Assembly (NCBI GenBank): GCA_945900695.1
Contig: CAMDJU010000068.1
Location: 1 to 11,379, forward strand
Reading direction: 5' to 3'
Source of the DNA: Bordetella parapertussis
Lineage (GTDB): Bacteria > Pseudomonadota > Gammaproteobacteria > Burkholderiales > Burkholderiaceae_C
DNA: 11,379 nt
Shown here: positions 1 to 7,355 of the stretch, in pieces
How the letters are laid out: each line of letters opens with the position of its first letter
How positions within the stretch are numbered: the first letter of the stretch is position 1
Notes under the pieces: generated by a model
What the model was told of the DNA's origin: nothing
The model's input: the letters and a program-made list of their open reading frames with translations, nothing else
The model's database searches: none
Program-made: the position numbers and the translations under genes

Positions 1-35
1 GATGTTCGGGCGGTCATGGTGTCGGTGGACACCAT
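1..35 (-). CDS. Possible 5' end of another minus-strand gene (partial)
   Basis: An ATG at 35-33 on the minus strand opens a frame that runs off the left edge without a stop (MVSTDTMTARTS...). A purine-rich GGAAGG lies four bases upstream and could act as a ribosome binding site. A second in-frame ATG at 17-15 could be the real start. It would follow the binding-protein gene by about 100 bp on the same strand, so it might be another operon member. Eleven codons are too few to recognise a family, and this could be chance. Confidence 0.3.
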   Translation of the reverse strand, partial: MVSTDTMTART

Positions 36-83
36 GCGACCTTCCGTGTTTCAAGTGCGATTGGTATCACCGCGCCCCTGAAA

Positions 84-118
84 GTCACCCATCAAGCCAG
101 CCAAGGCCCTTGGGTGAC
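84..118 (-). terminator. Stem-loop after the ABC transporter operon (weak terminator candidate)
   Basis: GTCACCCA at 84-91 pairs perfectly with TGGGTGAC at 111-118, an 8-bp stem around a 19-base loop. It lies 17 bp past the stop of the binding-protein gene. The minus-strand sequence after the stem has only a short T run (TTTC), so it is not a textbook rho-independent terminator. It could be an mRNA-stabilising 3' hairpin, a weak terminator, or chance. Confidence 0.3.
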
Positions 119-134
119 ATTCAACGCAGGCGTC

Positions 135-1301
135 TCACTTGTCAGCGAAGCGCCATTCGTTTTTGGTGGTGTCTGCCACCAAAGCGCGCCCAGGGATGTG
201 CATGTCGCCGGTGTCGCGCATCACATAAGACTGAATGCCTTTGAAGGTTTTGATCTTCATGAACTCGTTTTTAATGGCTTCGCGCGCCACTTTGGGATCG
301 GTGTTGCCGTCGATCTTGGCGTTGCGCATCATGTCGGCATAGGCCAACACGGTGTCGTAGCTCAAAGACCAATTGGCCGAGTTGGCCGGCTTGCCCAATG
401 AGGCGTCGGCGCGTTCTTGGAAGCGCTTGATCGCCGACAGGTTCAAGGCGTTGTCACCCGTAGAGCTGGTGGGGGTGGTGAAGCCAATGGTGTGCCAGTT
501 GCGCCCTGCGTCGCCCACGGTGTTGACAAAGGGCCCAGGCCAAATGAGCGAGTTGGCCAACACGGGCACGGTGATGTTTTGGGTTTTGAACTCCTTGGCC
601 AGTTGCAAAGCGTTGGGGCCCAGGGCCGAGACCAGCACCGCGTCAGGGTTCAAACCTTTGATTTGGATGGCCACAGGGGAGAGGTCGGTGGCGCGGGTGG
701 AAAACTCGGCCACGCCCAGCACCTTCCAACCTGATTTTTTGGCCAAGGCTTCAAAAGCCTCTGCGCCGGCTTTGCCCGAGGCTTCGCGCACATCGGCGGT
801 GATCACCACCGTTTTGATGTTGGGGTTGATCTTGGCAAAAGACGCAAAACCTTCGCCGATGTAGATGTCATCTGGCGGCTGCATGCGGATCGTCCAGGGC
901 CGGATCGTGATGCCGGGCTTGCTGGCCGTGGCGGTGATGGCGGGCATGTTGAGTTGGTTGGCCAGGGCACTCACGGTTTCCCATTGGGTACCGGTCATGG
1001 GGCCGATGACGCCAAAGTGGCCTTCGCCCAAAAACTTGCGAAACATCACCACAGCTTGACCCGGATCGATGGTGGCGTCCACACTGTCAACTTGCAACAT
1101 GCTGCCATTGATGCCGCCCTTGGCATTGACGTCTTCGACCGCCAGTTTGACCATCAACTCTTGCGCTTTGCCATAGCCCGCCAAGGGGCCGGTCAAAATG
1201 CTGATGTAGCCAATTTTCACCGGGGGCTTGCTTTGCGCGTTGGCCCATTGGGGCAGCACGGCAGCGGCCATCAAGGCCAATAAAAAGGGGGTGCGTTTCA
1301 T
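135..1301 (-). CDS. ABC transporter substrate-binding protein, branched-chain amino acid (HAAT) type
   Basis: The product is a 388-residue periplasmic receptor for the importer encoded just upstream in the operon. Residues 1-22 form a Sec signal peptide: positive MKRT, a hydrophobic core, then a likely cleavage after ANA. The mature protein opens with the type I periplasmic-binding fold typical of LivJ/LivK relatives (VKIGYISILTGPLAGYG, about 28-44), followed by a VDSVDATIDP segment and GVIGPMTGT near 97-104. The length is normal for the family. A strong ribosome site, AAAGGAG, sits 8 bases before the ATG. It is the last gene of the operon, 49 bp after the LivF-like gene. Family members bind leucine-like amino acids, amides, urea or aromatic acids. 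The oxygenase context favours an aromatic or related ligand here, which is inference. Confidence 0.93.
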   Translation of the reverse strand: MKRTPFLLALMAAAVLPQWANAQSKPPVKIGYISILTGPLAGYGKAQELMVKLAVEDVNAKGGINGSMLQVDSVDATIDPGQAVVMFRKFLGEGHFGVIGPMTGTQWETVSALANQLNMPAITATASKPGITIRPWTIRMQPPDDIYIGEGFASFAKINPNIKTVVITADVREASGKAGAEAFEALAKKSGWKVLGVAEFSTRATDLSPVAIQIKGLNPDAVLVSALGPNALQLAKEFKTQNITVPVLANSLIWPGPFVNTVGDAGRNWHTIGFTTPTSSTGDNALNLSAIKRFQERADASLGKPANSANWSLSYDTVLAYADMMRNAKIDGNTDPKVAREAIKNEFMKIKTFKGIQSYVMRDTGDMHIPGRALVADTTKNEWRFADK

Positions 1302-1350
1302 GAAAGGGTCTCCTTTAGTTGATCAAAAATGGCGATGGATGCGTTGCCCA

Positions 1351-2088
1351 TCAGGTGCTGTGGGTCAATTTACCATGGCCCAAGTAACCCGCCAACACAG
1401 CGGGATCGTCGGCCATCTCACTGGCCTGACCTGAGGCGGTGAACACGCCTTGCGAGAGCACATGGGCGCGGTGGGCCAAGCGCAATGCGCTGCGCACGTT
1501 TTGCTCGACCAGCAAGATGCCCAAGCCCGAGTCGCGCAAATCGGCCAGAATTTGAAACACTTCTTGACGGTACAGGGGTGACAAGCCCATGGAGGGTTCG
1601 TCGAGCAGCAGCAATTGGGGGCGGTTCATCAGGGCGCGGGCAATGGCCAGCATTTGTTGCTCACCACCAGAGAGGTTGCCAGCCATTTGATGCCGGCGTT
1701 CTTGCAAGCGCGGAAAGCGCTGATACACATCGCCCAAGGCATTTTCAAAACTGGTCTCGCTGGGGCGGATTTCCCAGGCCAAGCGCAGGTTTTCGTCGAC
1801 CATCATGCGCTGCAAGGTGCCACGCCCTTCGGGCACATGCAGCATCCCCGCATGGGCCAGTGCATGGGTGGGGGTGTTGGCCACCGAATGGTTTAAAAAA
1901 TGAACCGTGCCACGGGCCAACGGCAGCAACCCGCTGATGGCGCGCATCAAGGTGGTTTTGCCCGCGCCGTTGGCGCCCACAATGGCCACGGTTTCACCCG
2001 CATGAACGGTCAAGTCCAGGCCACGCAAGGCCCGAATGGGGCCATACGACACATGCAAATCACGCACGCTCAATATGGGGCTGCTCAT
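1351..2088 (-). CDS. livF: HAAT ABC transporter ATP-binding protein, LivF-like
   Basis: A 245-residue cytoplasmic ATPase, one of two that power the importer. It has Walker A GANGAGKT (38-45), an ABC signature LSGGEQQ (139-145), Walker B LLLLDEP (159-165) and the EQN segment near 195-197 that LivF proteins carry at the switch position where most ABC ATPases have histidine. VPEGRG (85-90) is also typical of LivF. The length matches the family. Its ATG overlaps the stop of the preceding ATPase gene by four bases (ATGA), so translation is probably coupled, and GGGGGAGG lies just upstream. The symbol denotes the family; leucine transport is not implied. Confidence 0.93.
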   Translation of the reverse strand: MSSPILSVRDLHVSYGPIRALRGLDLTVHAGETVAIVGANGAGKTTLMRAISGLLPLARGTVHFLNHSVANTPTHALAHAGMLHVPEGRGTLQRMMVDENLRLAWEIRPSETSFENALGDVYQRFPRLQERRHQMAGNLSGGEQQMLAIARALMNRPQLLLLDEPSMGLSPLYRQEVFQILADLRDSGLGILLVEQNVRSALRLAHRAHVLSQGVFTASGQASEMADDPAVLAGYLGHGKLTHST

Positions 2089-2840
2089 TCATCCTCCCCC
2101 AAATAGGCTTTTTTGACCTCTGGGTGGGCAAGCACACTGCTGGCCGATCCTTCGGCAATCTTGCGCCCGTAATCCATGGCCACCACACGGTCAGACAGGC
2201 TGCGGATCAAGCCCATGTCGTGCTCGATCAGCAGCATGGCCTTGACCTGGCTGCGCGCGGTCTGGATGTCTTGGATGAGGGCCTCGGTCTCGCCCTCGTT
2301 CATGCCGGCTGCGGGCTCATCGAGCAACAACAAAGCAGGGTAACCCGCCAAGGCGCGTGCAATTTCCAAGCGCCGTGCTTCACCATACGACAAAGACTGG
2401 GCGGAAACGTCGGCTTGGTGGGACAGGTGCATGGTTTGCAGCCAATGCATGGCTTCGTCCACCGCCTTGCGCCGCTGGCCAAAGCCCCAAAAGGCCGACC
2501 AGGGGTGGGCGGCATAGGTTTTGTTGGCGACCATCACGTTTTCCAGCACCGTCATGCGTTTGAACAAGCGGATGTTTTGAAAGGTGCGGCCAATCCCCAA
2601 GCGGCCAATCTCGTGCAAAGAGCGCCCCACCAGGTTGTGGCCCATGAAGTCCATTTGCCCGCTGTCGGCCCGGTAAAAGCCTGTGATGGTGTTGATCAAG
2701 GCAGTTTTGCCCGCGCCGTTGGGGCCGATCAGGCCCAAGATCTCGCCCTCATGAATTTGCAGGTCAATGCCATTCAGGGCATGGATGCCACCAAAGTGTT
2801 TGGACAAATTGGCGACCGACAAGACATGTGAGGCTTGCAT
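2085..2840 (-). CDS. livG: HAAT ABC transporter ATP-binding protein, LivG-like
   Basis: A 251-residue ATPase, partner of the LivF-like subunit. Visible motifs are Walker A GPNGAGKT (39-46), Q-loop TFQN (86-89), a signature LSYGE (150-154) in place of the commoner LSGGE, Walker B LLLLDEP (170-176) and H-loop IEHDM (His207). A region around residues 90-130 (RLFKRMTVLENV, then a KTY...WG-type insert) is characteristic of LivG. LSYG is common in LivG proteins, so it is not a defect. The ATG follows the LivM stop by one base, with AGGGG six bases upstream. The 3' end overlaps the LivF gene by four bases. All catalytic motifs are intact, so an active subunit is expected. Confidence 0.93.
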   Translation of the reverse strand: MQASHVLSVANLSKHFGGIHALNGIDLQIHEGEILGLIGPNGAGKTALINTITGFYRADSGQMDFMGHNLVGRSLHEIGRLGIGRTFQNIRLFKRMTVLENVMVANKTYAAHPWSAFWGFGQRRKAVDEAMHWLQTMHLSHQADVSAQSLSYGEARRLEIARALAGYPALLLLDEPAAGMNEGETEALIQDIQTARSQVKAMLLIEHDMGLIRSLSDRVVAMDYGRKIAEGSASSVLAHPEVKKAYLGEDE

Positions 2841-2841
2841 G

Positions 2842-3684
2842 TCAAACCCCTGGCGCGTTCAGCGCGCGGCCATGTTTGGACAAGGCGGTGCGGGGTCGGA
2901 ATGAGAGCAAACCATCGGGCCGGAACAGCAACAGCACCAAGATGGCTGCGCCAAACACCGTGGGGCGCCAATCGGCCAAAAAGCGGATGTACTCGGGCAG
3001 CAAGGTCATGATGGCGGCGCCCAAAATGGCACCGTACAAATTGTTCACGCCACCGAGCACCAGGTACAGCACCACATAAATGGACAGCGTGACATCAAAG
3101 TTCTCAGGCCGCACAAAACTCATGTAATGGCCATACAGCATGCCGGCGACTGCGGCAATGGCGGCGCCGGCAGAAAAGCCAATCAAGCGGATGGCGGTGA
3201 CATTGATGCCCAGGGCGGCAGCCACCCGGTCGTCTTCGCGCACCGCGTCAAACACCCGTTGCAAGGGGCTGATGGACAACAACCACAAGACGATGCCAAT
3301 CAGCACCACGGCCGCGGCTGCCTTGGGCAAATCGCCACCTTTCATCCCGCCAAAACCACCGATGCCACCCAAAAAATCCATGTTTTCCAGCAGCACACGG
3401 ATGCAAAAGGTCAGGCCCAGGGTGGCCAAGATCAAATAGATGCCGCGCAAGCGCAGCGCTGGGTAGCCCACCAAAGCGGCGATCAAAGCGGAAATCAGCG
3501 CCGCCAAACCTGTCGCGGGCAGCATGGGCAGGCCCATCTTGGCGGTGAAGTAGCCCGATGCATAACAGCCCACGGCCATGAAGGCACCTTGGGCAAACGA
3601 CAAGCTGCCCGTGAGCAAGCTGACATAGACGCTCCAAGCCAGCAAGATATTGATGCAGGTGAAAAACAGGTGGTCGGCGATCAC
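2842..3684 (-). CDS. livM: HAAT ABC transporter permease, LivM-like (GTG start)
   Basis: A polytopic inner-membrane permease of about 280 residues. The frame stays open upstream to an ATG at 3765, but I prefer the GTG at 3684-3682. It overlaps the LivH stop as GTGA and has AGGAG exactly eight bases upstream. The hydrophobic N-terminus (IADHLFFTCINILLAWSVYV) then begins at once, whereas the 27 extra residues of the long version are polar, Cys- and Pro-rich and read through LivH coding sequence. LivM hallmarks include SLSFAQGAF, the cytoplasmic coupling segment DAVREDDRVAAALGI, and the ending VLLLFRPDGLL. It pairs with LivH to form the translocation pore. Confidence 0.9.
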   Translation of the reverse strand: MIADHLFFTCINILLAWSVYVSLLTGSLSFAQGAFMAVGCYASGYFTAKMGLPMLPATGLAALISALIAALVGYPALRLRGIYLILATLGLTFCIRVLLENMDFLGGIGGFGGMKGGDLPKAAAAVVLIGIVLWLLSISPLQRVFDAVREDDRVAAALGINVTAIRLIGFSAGAAIAAVAGMLYGHYMSFVRPENFDVTLSIYVVLYLVLGGVNNLYGAILGAAIMTLLPEYIRFLADWRPTVFGAAILVLLLFRPDGLLSFRPRTALSKHGRALNAPGV

Positions 3685-4565
3685 ACGCGTTGCTCCTGCC
3701 CGTGGTGGCCCGAGGCAAACAAACCCGCAGGTTTGAGCAACAAGGTGGCGATCATGGCAGCCCACACGGTCAGTTCGCCCAAGCGCCCCAGCCCGAAGTG
3801 AAACATCAAGGCTTCCAGCACGCCAATGCCCAAGCCGGCCAAGACCGCACCCCGCATGTCACCCATGCCGCCAATGGCCATCACCGCCAAAGCTTTGAGG
3901 CCAAAGGTCAGGCCCAAATCGGGAGACACGGTATCGGCACGCAAGGCCAGCATCAACCCGGCGATGGAAGCCAAACCCGAGGAGATGAAAAACACCGCTT
4001 GGTTGACCCGCAAGACATGCACGCCCAGCAAAGACGCGTGGGCGGATGACTCCGCCACCGCACGGATTTGACGCCCCATGCGGGTGTGCGCAATCACATG
4101 GTGCAAGGCCCACATCAAGGCAAAGGTGATGGCGAGCAGCACCATTTGCAGGTTTAAAAAATTCACGCCCAGCAGGCCAAAGCTCTCCGACAGCCAACCG
4201 GTCAAATTGGGCAGGCGCAGGGGCTCTGTGCCCCACACTTTGTGCACCAGATCGGTCAAGATCAGCCCCAGCGCCAACGAACTCAAGGCCGCTGTGGTGC
4301 GGGCATCGTTGCCGACAAAGCGGCGAAATGCCATCCACTCGGTCAGCACCCCCAGCAAACCGCCCACCAAAAAGGCCATGGCAAACGCACCAGCCACCGG
4401 CATGTGTGGCAAAGCCACCAGGCCCACATAGCCGCCAAACATGAACACCTCGGGGTGGTTGAAGTTGAGCTTGTCGAGCACCCCAATGATCAGCGTGAAA
4501 CCAATGGCCACCAGGGCGTACATGGCGCCACTGACCAAGCCATTGACAATTTGTCCGGCCAGCAT
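3681..4565 (-). CDS. livH: HAAT ABC transporter permease, LivH-like
   Basis: A 294-residue inner-membrane permease, the first transporter subunit in the operon. The N-terminus QIVNGLVSGAMYALVAIGFTL is the standard LivH opening, which supports the ATG at 4565. The coupling-loop region is AVAESSAHASLLGV, and a late AVMAIGGMGDMRGAVLAG motif and the end LLLKPAGLF are also typical. Several hydrophobic spans are evident across the chain. No clear Shine-Dalgarno sequence precedes the ATG (upstream bases are ACCGCACACAC), so initiation may depend on coupling to the LLM monooxygenase gene, which ends 23 bp before. It overlaps LivM by four bases (GTGA). Confidence 0.92.
   Translation of the reverse strand: MLAGQIVNGLVSGAMYALVAIGFTLIIGVLDKLNFNHPEVFMFGGYVGLVALPHMPVAGAFAMAFLVGGLLGVLTEWMAFRRFVGNDARTTAALSSLALGLILTDLVHKVWGTEPLRLPNLTGWLSESFGLLGVNFLNLQMVLLAITFALMWALHHVIAHTRMGRQIRAVAESSAHASLLGVHVLRVNQAVFFISSGLASIAGLMLALRADTVSPDLGLTFGLKALAVMAIGGMGDMRGAVLAGLGIGVLEALMFHFGLGRLGELTVWAAMIATLLLKPAGLFASGHHGQEQRV
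3693..3697 (-). promoter_or_regulatory. Ribosome binding site that fixes the LivM GTG start
   Basis: The minus strand reads AGGAG here, eight bases before GTG at 3684-3682. No comparable site precedes the upstream in-frame ATG at 3765. The site lies inside the end of the LivH gene, as expected for coupled, overlapping permease genes. Confidence 0.75.
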
Positions 4566-4588
4566 GTGTGTGCGGTCTGTGCGCTAAA

Positions 4589-5758
4589 TCAAGCCAGGGC
4601 GACAGCAGGTTCGGTGCGCTTGAGCTTTTGGATGTGGGGCAGCACATCTTTGGCAAACATCTCCATGCTGCGCTTGGTCAGGTCTTGCGGCAAGCTGCCA
4701 AAGTGCATCATGGTGAGCAAGTTGTCAAAGTGCATTTTGGACCAATGGTCCTCCAACATTTGACGCACGGTGTCGGCGGTGCCACACACAAACATGCCCA
4801 TCTCGATGGCTTTGTCAATGGTCAGGTCTTGCGACAGAGAGGCTTTGGCCTTCATCAGGTTTTTCAATGAATCGCGCGATGTATAGCCCGGGGGCAAGAG
4901 CATTTCGATGGGCATTTTGAGCAAGCGGTTGCGAAACAGCTCGAAATGCACTTTGGCTTCTTTGCGCGCTTGCTCATCGGTGTCCGAGACATAAACGGGC
5001 ACGGCCCAGCCCAGTTGGCTGTCGGCGGCTTCATAGCCATAGCCTTGCGCGGTGTCGCGGTAGGCCTGAAGGTATTTCTCGACCACAGCGGCCGGGCTGA
5101 AGGTTTGCAAGTAGGTGTAGCGGTGATCGGGCAAGGCGGCCCAGTCAATGGTTTCTTTGCTGCCTTGCGAGGGCACCCAAATGGGCGGGTGTGGGTTTTG
5201 GAATGGACGGGGCCAGAGGTTCACGTACTCTAAGTTGTAGTGACGGCCAGTGAAGCTGAACGGCCCTGGGCGGGTCCAGGCTTGAACGATCAAGTCGTGG
5301 GCTTCATGGAAGCGGTCGTGTGAGATGGTCGGGTTGATGCCAAAGGTGTGGTACTCGGCACCAATGCCGCGCACAAAACCGCTGATCAAGCGCCCGCCGG
5401 TGATGACGTCGATCATGGCGTGCTCTTCGGCCACGGTGATGGGGTGTTGGCGCAAGGGCAGGGCACTGCCCAAAATGGCGATCTTGACCTTTTTGGTGCG
5501 CCGCGCCAAGGCCGATGCCATGACAACGGGCGAGGGCATCAGGCCGTAGGCGGTCTGGTGGTGTTCGTTCACCGCCACGCCATCAAAGCCCAGCACTTCG
5601 CCGTATTCGAGTTCGTCGAGGTAGCGGTTGTAGAGTTGGTGGCCTTTGACTGGGTCAAAGTATTTGTTGGGCAGGTTGACCCAAACGGTTTCGTGGTCTT
5701 TGGTGGCCTCGAAATCCAGATCGGCATATGACATCAGGTGAAACAAAATGACTTGCAT
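4589..5758 (-). CDS. LLM-class (luciferase-like) flavin-dependent monooxygenase
   Basis: A 389-residue TIM-barrel protein of the bacterial-luciferase-like family, which uses reduced FMN (or F420 in other lineages) and O2 to oxygenate a substrate. Supporting segments are an N-terminal MQVILFHLM strand, GFDGVAVNEHHQ (58-68) with the family NEHH, ILGSALPLRQHPITVAEE (95-112), and DVITGGRLISGFVRGIGAEY (117-136), which belongs to the phosphate-binding part of the fold. NLWPRPFQNPHPPIWVP (180-196) is also typical. A good AGGAGA site precedes the ATG. The FMN reductase two genes upstream makes a two-component FMNH2 monooxygenase the natural reading. Relatives include RutA, 2,5-diketocamphane monooxygenases and NtaA/DszA types, but I cannot assign any of these. 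The substrate is unknown. The C-terminal tail (TEPAVALA) looks disordered. Confidence 0.9.
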   Translation of the reverse strand: MQVILFHLMSYADLDFEATKDHETVWVNLPNKYFDPVKGHQLYNRYLDELEYGEVLGFDGVAVNEHHQTAYGLMPSPVVMASALARRTKKVKIAILGSALPLRQHPITVAEEHAMIDVITGGRLISGFVRGIGAEYHTFGINPTISHDRFHEAHDLIVQAWTRPGPFSFTGRHYNLEYVNLWPRPFQNPHPPIWVPSQGSKETIDWAALPDHRYTYLQTFSPAAVVEKYLQAYRDTAQGYGYEAADSQLGWAVPVYVSDTDEQARKEAKVHFELFRNRLLKMPIEMLLPPGYTSRDSLKNLMKAKASLSQDLTIDKAIEMGMFVCGTADTVRQMLEDHWSKMHFDNLLTMMHFGSLPQDLTKRSMEMFAKDVLPHIQKLKRTEPAVALA

Positions 5759-5769
5759 GGTTCAATCTC

Positions 5770-6540
5770 CTAAGCAGCGTTGTGTTGGACGGCGGCGCAA
5801 AAAACGCCAGGGTGTTCGATTTGTGGCAAATGACCGCATTGGTCAATGACTTGCAAATGGGCATGGGGCATGTGGAATTTGAGTTTTTCGCCGCAGGCCA
5901 AGGGCATGATTTTGTCTTGTGCGCCCCACAAAATTGACACCGGCATTTTGACGCGGTGCAACCACTTGTGCAAGCAGGGGTCGTGCAAGCGCGGTTCCCA
6001 GGCCAGCAAGGCGGTGGTGTGGCGGTTTTTCAGGCGAATGTTTTGGTCTTCTTCCGTCAGCGGTATGGCGAGCACTTTCTCGGCCAGGGCTTGGTTGTGA
6101 AACAAGTTGCGTGCCATTTGCTCGGGTGACCACAGAAAAATATCGCCCGGCGGGTCATTGGCCACGCGCACGCCGGCGGGTGCGCTGAGGAACATGGATT
6201 TGACCCGGTGTGGTGCGCGAATGGCGATCTCCATCGCCAGCCATCCGCCCAAAGAACTGCCGACCAAATGAACCGCGGGCAATTGCAGGTGATCCAGCAA
6301 ATCGAGGTAAAAGTACGCCATGTCGTGCATGTTTTCCAGCCAAGGCGTTTCATCGGATTGGCCAAAACCAGGGTGCTCGGGGACGATCAAGTCATAACTT
6401 TGTGCCAGGGTTTCCATGAAGGGTTGGATCATGGCCGCGCCATCGGCGCCGTGCAAATAAATCATCGGCGTGCCCTGCCCTTGGCGGCGAATGCGCACCC
6501 GGCACTCGTTGAGCGTGATGAAGGTTTCTTGAAATGACAT
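5770..6540 (-). CDS. Alpha/beta hydrolase co-transcribed with the LLM monooxygenase
   Basis: A 256-residue cytoplasmic alpha/beta-fold hydrolase with a complete catalytic set. The oxyanion region is HGADG (30-34), the nucleophile elbow is GSSLGG with Ser96, the acid is Asp209 in WGAQDKIMP, and the histidine is His237 in CGHLPQIEHP. HPGFGQSD (56-63) is the usual loop after strand 4. The style resembles C-C bond hydrolases (MhpC/BphD-like) and ester or lactone hydrolases; sequence alone does not separate these. It sits between the FMN reductase (18-bp gap) and the LLM monooxygenase (11-bp gap), so it probably acts directly before or after the oxygenation step, for instance opening a lactone or ester. 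A weak AAAGG lies nine bases before the ATG. Confidence 0.9.
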   Translation of the reverse strand: MSFQETFITLNECRVRIRRQGQGTPMIYLHGADGAAMIQPFMETLAQSYDLIVPEHPGFGQSDETPWLENMHDMAYFYLDLLDHLQLPAVHLVGSSLGGWLAMEIAIRAPHRVKSMFLSAPAGVRVANDPPGDIFLWSPEQMARNLFHNQALAEKVLAIPLTEEDQNIRLKNRHTTALLAWEPRLHDPCLHKWLHRVKMPVSILWGAQDKIMPLACGEKLKFHMPHAHLQVIDQCGHLPQIEHPGVFCAAVQHNAA

Positions 6541-6558
6541 GGTGATGGACCTTTGTGC

Positions 6559-7203
6559 CTAGGCGGTTGGTTGTGGCATGGCTTTGGCCAGCAAGCTGTG
6601 TTGGGCAAACTGCACCACTTGTTGGGCCACGGTTTTGAGTTGGGCCAAGACGGCTTCTTCGCGCAACAGGCCATCGGGTCCAAACGGCTTGGTGCTGGAA
6701 TTGATGGTGGCCGAATAGGGCGTGGGCCAGCCGCGCAAAGCATGCACGATCGAGCGCAGGGTGAACAAGGTGGTGCCCATGGCTTGAATGCCCTCGGCGC
6801 AGACCACACAGCCCACGGCACGTCCATCAAAGTAGGGCCGATCGTCGCTGCGCATGTCTTCGGTGTAGTCCAGCGCGTTTTTCAGCAAACCAGGTATGGA
6901 GCCGTGGTAGCTGGGAGAGGCGATCACGATGCCGTCGGCTTCGCGCAGCAGCTGAACCAAGCGCTGCGCACTGGCGCTGCGGGTTTTGACCATCGGGTCG
7001 TAGGCGTCCATCACCAATTCGGTCGCGCACAACACGGCGGTGCGGGCCCCGAGTCCTTCAGCATGGGCCAGGGTGGCGCGCAGGGCCAGCTCAGAGGTGG
7101 ATCCAGCGCGGGTGGTGCCGCCAATGCCAACGATGAATGGTGAGGGGAAGGTCAATGTGAATTTATCCTGAAAATCGGGCGACGGGCGTGTGCTTTTGGC
7201 CAT
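6559..7203 (-). CDS. NADPH-dependent FMN reductase (flavodoxin fold)
   Basis: About 214 residues, the first gene of the operon. It belongs to the NADPH-dependent FMN reductase family (PF03358-like). The phosphate-binding loop GIGGTTRAGSTSE spans about 26-38, and SPSYHGSIPGLLKNALDY (96-113) is the hallmark flavin-isoalloxazine segment. The expected role is to reduce FMN with NAD(P)H and supply it to the LLM monooxygenase. I chose the ATG at 7203; a GTG two codons upstream (7209) is also possible and neither has a good ribosome site. The first 20 or so residues precede the conserved core and look flexible. Family members can instead be quinone or azo reductases, but the neighbouring monooxygenase favours FMN supply. 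Confidence 0.9.
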   Translation of the reverse strand: MAKSTRPSPDFQDKFTLTFPSPFIVGIGGTTRAGSTSELALRATLAHAEGLGARTAVLCATELVMDAYDPMVKTRSASAQRLVQLLREADGIVIASPSYHGSIPGLLKNALDYTEDMRSDDRPYFDGRAVGCVVCAEGIQAMGTTLFTLRSIVHALRGWPTPYSATINSSTKPFGPDGLLREEAVLAQLKTVAQQVVQFAQHSLLAKAMPQPTA

Positions 7204-7226
7204 CTGCACGCGTCAGGGTTTTAAAC

Positions 7227-7238
7227 TTTGCATGCAAA
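7227..7238. promoter_or_regulatory. Perfect 12-bp palindrome, putative operator
   Basis: TTTGCATGCAAA is a perfect palindrome. It lies in the 5' leader of the reductase operon, about 13 bp past the predicted transcription start. It is embedded in a direct repeat, AAACTTTG at 7223-7230 and again at 7236-7243, 13 bp apart. Position and symmetry fit binding of a dimeric winged-helix regulator such as the adjacent MarR protein, which is inference. Confidence 0.5.
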
Positions 7239-7244
7239 CTTTGA

Positions 7245-7259
7245 ATGCGTTGCACGCAT
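7245..7259. promoter_or_regulatory. Inverted repeat overlapping the -10 box, putative MarR operator
   Basis: ATGCGT at 7245-7250 and ACGCAT at 7254-7259 form a 6-bp inverted repeat around a TGC spacer. It overlaps the last two bases of the minus-strand -10 box (7258-7263) and covers the predicted transcription start. A repressor bound here would block RNA polymerase. The sequence AATGCGTT (7244-7251) recurs at 7339-7346, upstream of the marR gene, suggesting a shared binding site. Confidence 0.55.
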
Positions 7260-7286
7260 GTTACGAACCGCTATTTGCTTTGTCAA
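7258..7286 (-). promoter_or_regulatory. Sigma-70 promoter of the reductase-hydrolase-monooxygenase-ABC operon
   Basis: On the minus strand, TTGACA (7286-7281, perfect -35) is followed after exactly 17 bp by TAACAT (7263-7258, four of six -10 consensus bases). Initiation would fall near 7251, giving a leader of about 48 nt before the ATG at 7203. It is the best promoter match I found in the window, and its overlap with palindromes is what a regulated promoter would show. Confidence 0.7.
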
Positions 7287-7325
7287 CGCGAAGGGCCCGC
7301 CGTTTGTCTAGGGCTTACCCTTATT

Positions 7326-7355
7326 TTGAAGGTGATTCAATGCGTTCAACATATG
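7326..7355 (+). promoter_or_regulatory. Weak promoter candidate for the marR gene
   Basis: TTGAAG (7326-7331) is followed after 18 bp by CATATG (7350-7355), which matches the -10 consensus at only three of six bases. The spacer contains AATGCGTT (7339-7346), also present in the operator of the divergent operon, which would allow autoregulation. Transcription would start near 7362, favouring a marR start codon downstream of the ATG at 7357. The box matches are weak. Confidence 0.3.

Noticed and set aside
2842..3765. Long form of LivM starting at ATG 3765
   Set aside because: The N-terminal extension is non-membranous and lies inside livH, and there is no ribosome site. The GTG at 3684 with AGGAG is better.
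3127..3801. A 224-codon plus-strand frame opposite livM
   Set aside because: Its translation is full of Gln, His and Gly with no motif, and it lies opposite a well-supported permease.
3859..4656. A 265-codon minus-strand frame overlapping livH
   Set aside because: It is a shifted frame of the same strand. Its product is Cys-, Arg- and His-rich, whereas the livH frame gives a normal membrane protein.
135..7203. A pyrimidine-degradation (rut) operon
   Set aside because: The LLM, hydrolase and reductase types recall RutA, RutD and RutF, but RutB, RutC, RutE and RutG are absent, the reductase is a flavodoxin-fold FMN reductase, and a HAAT importer replaces the uracil permease.
7204..7209. GTG start two codons upstream for the FMN reductase
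   Set aside because: It is possible but has no better ribosome site than the ATG at 7203, so the ATG was preferred.
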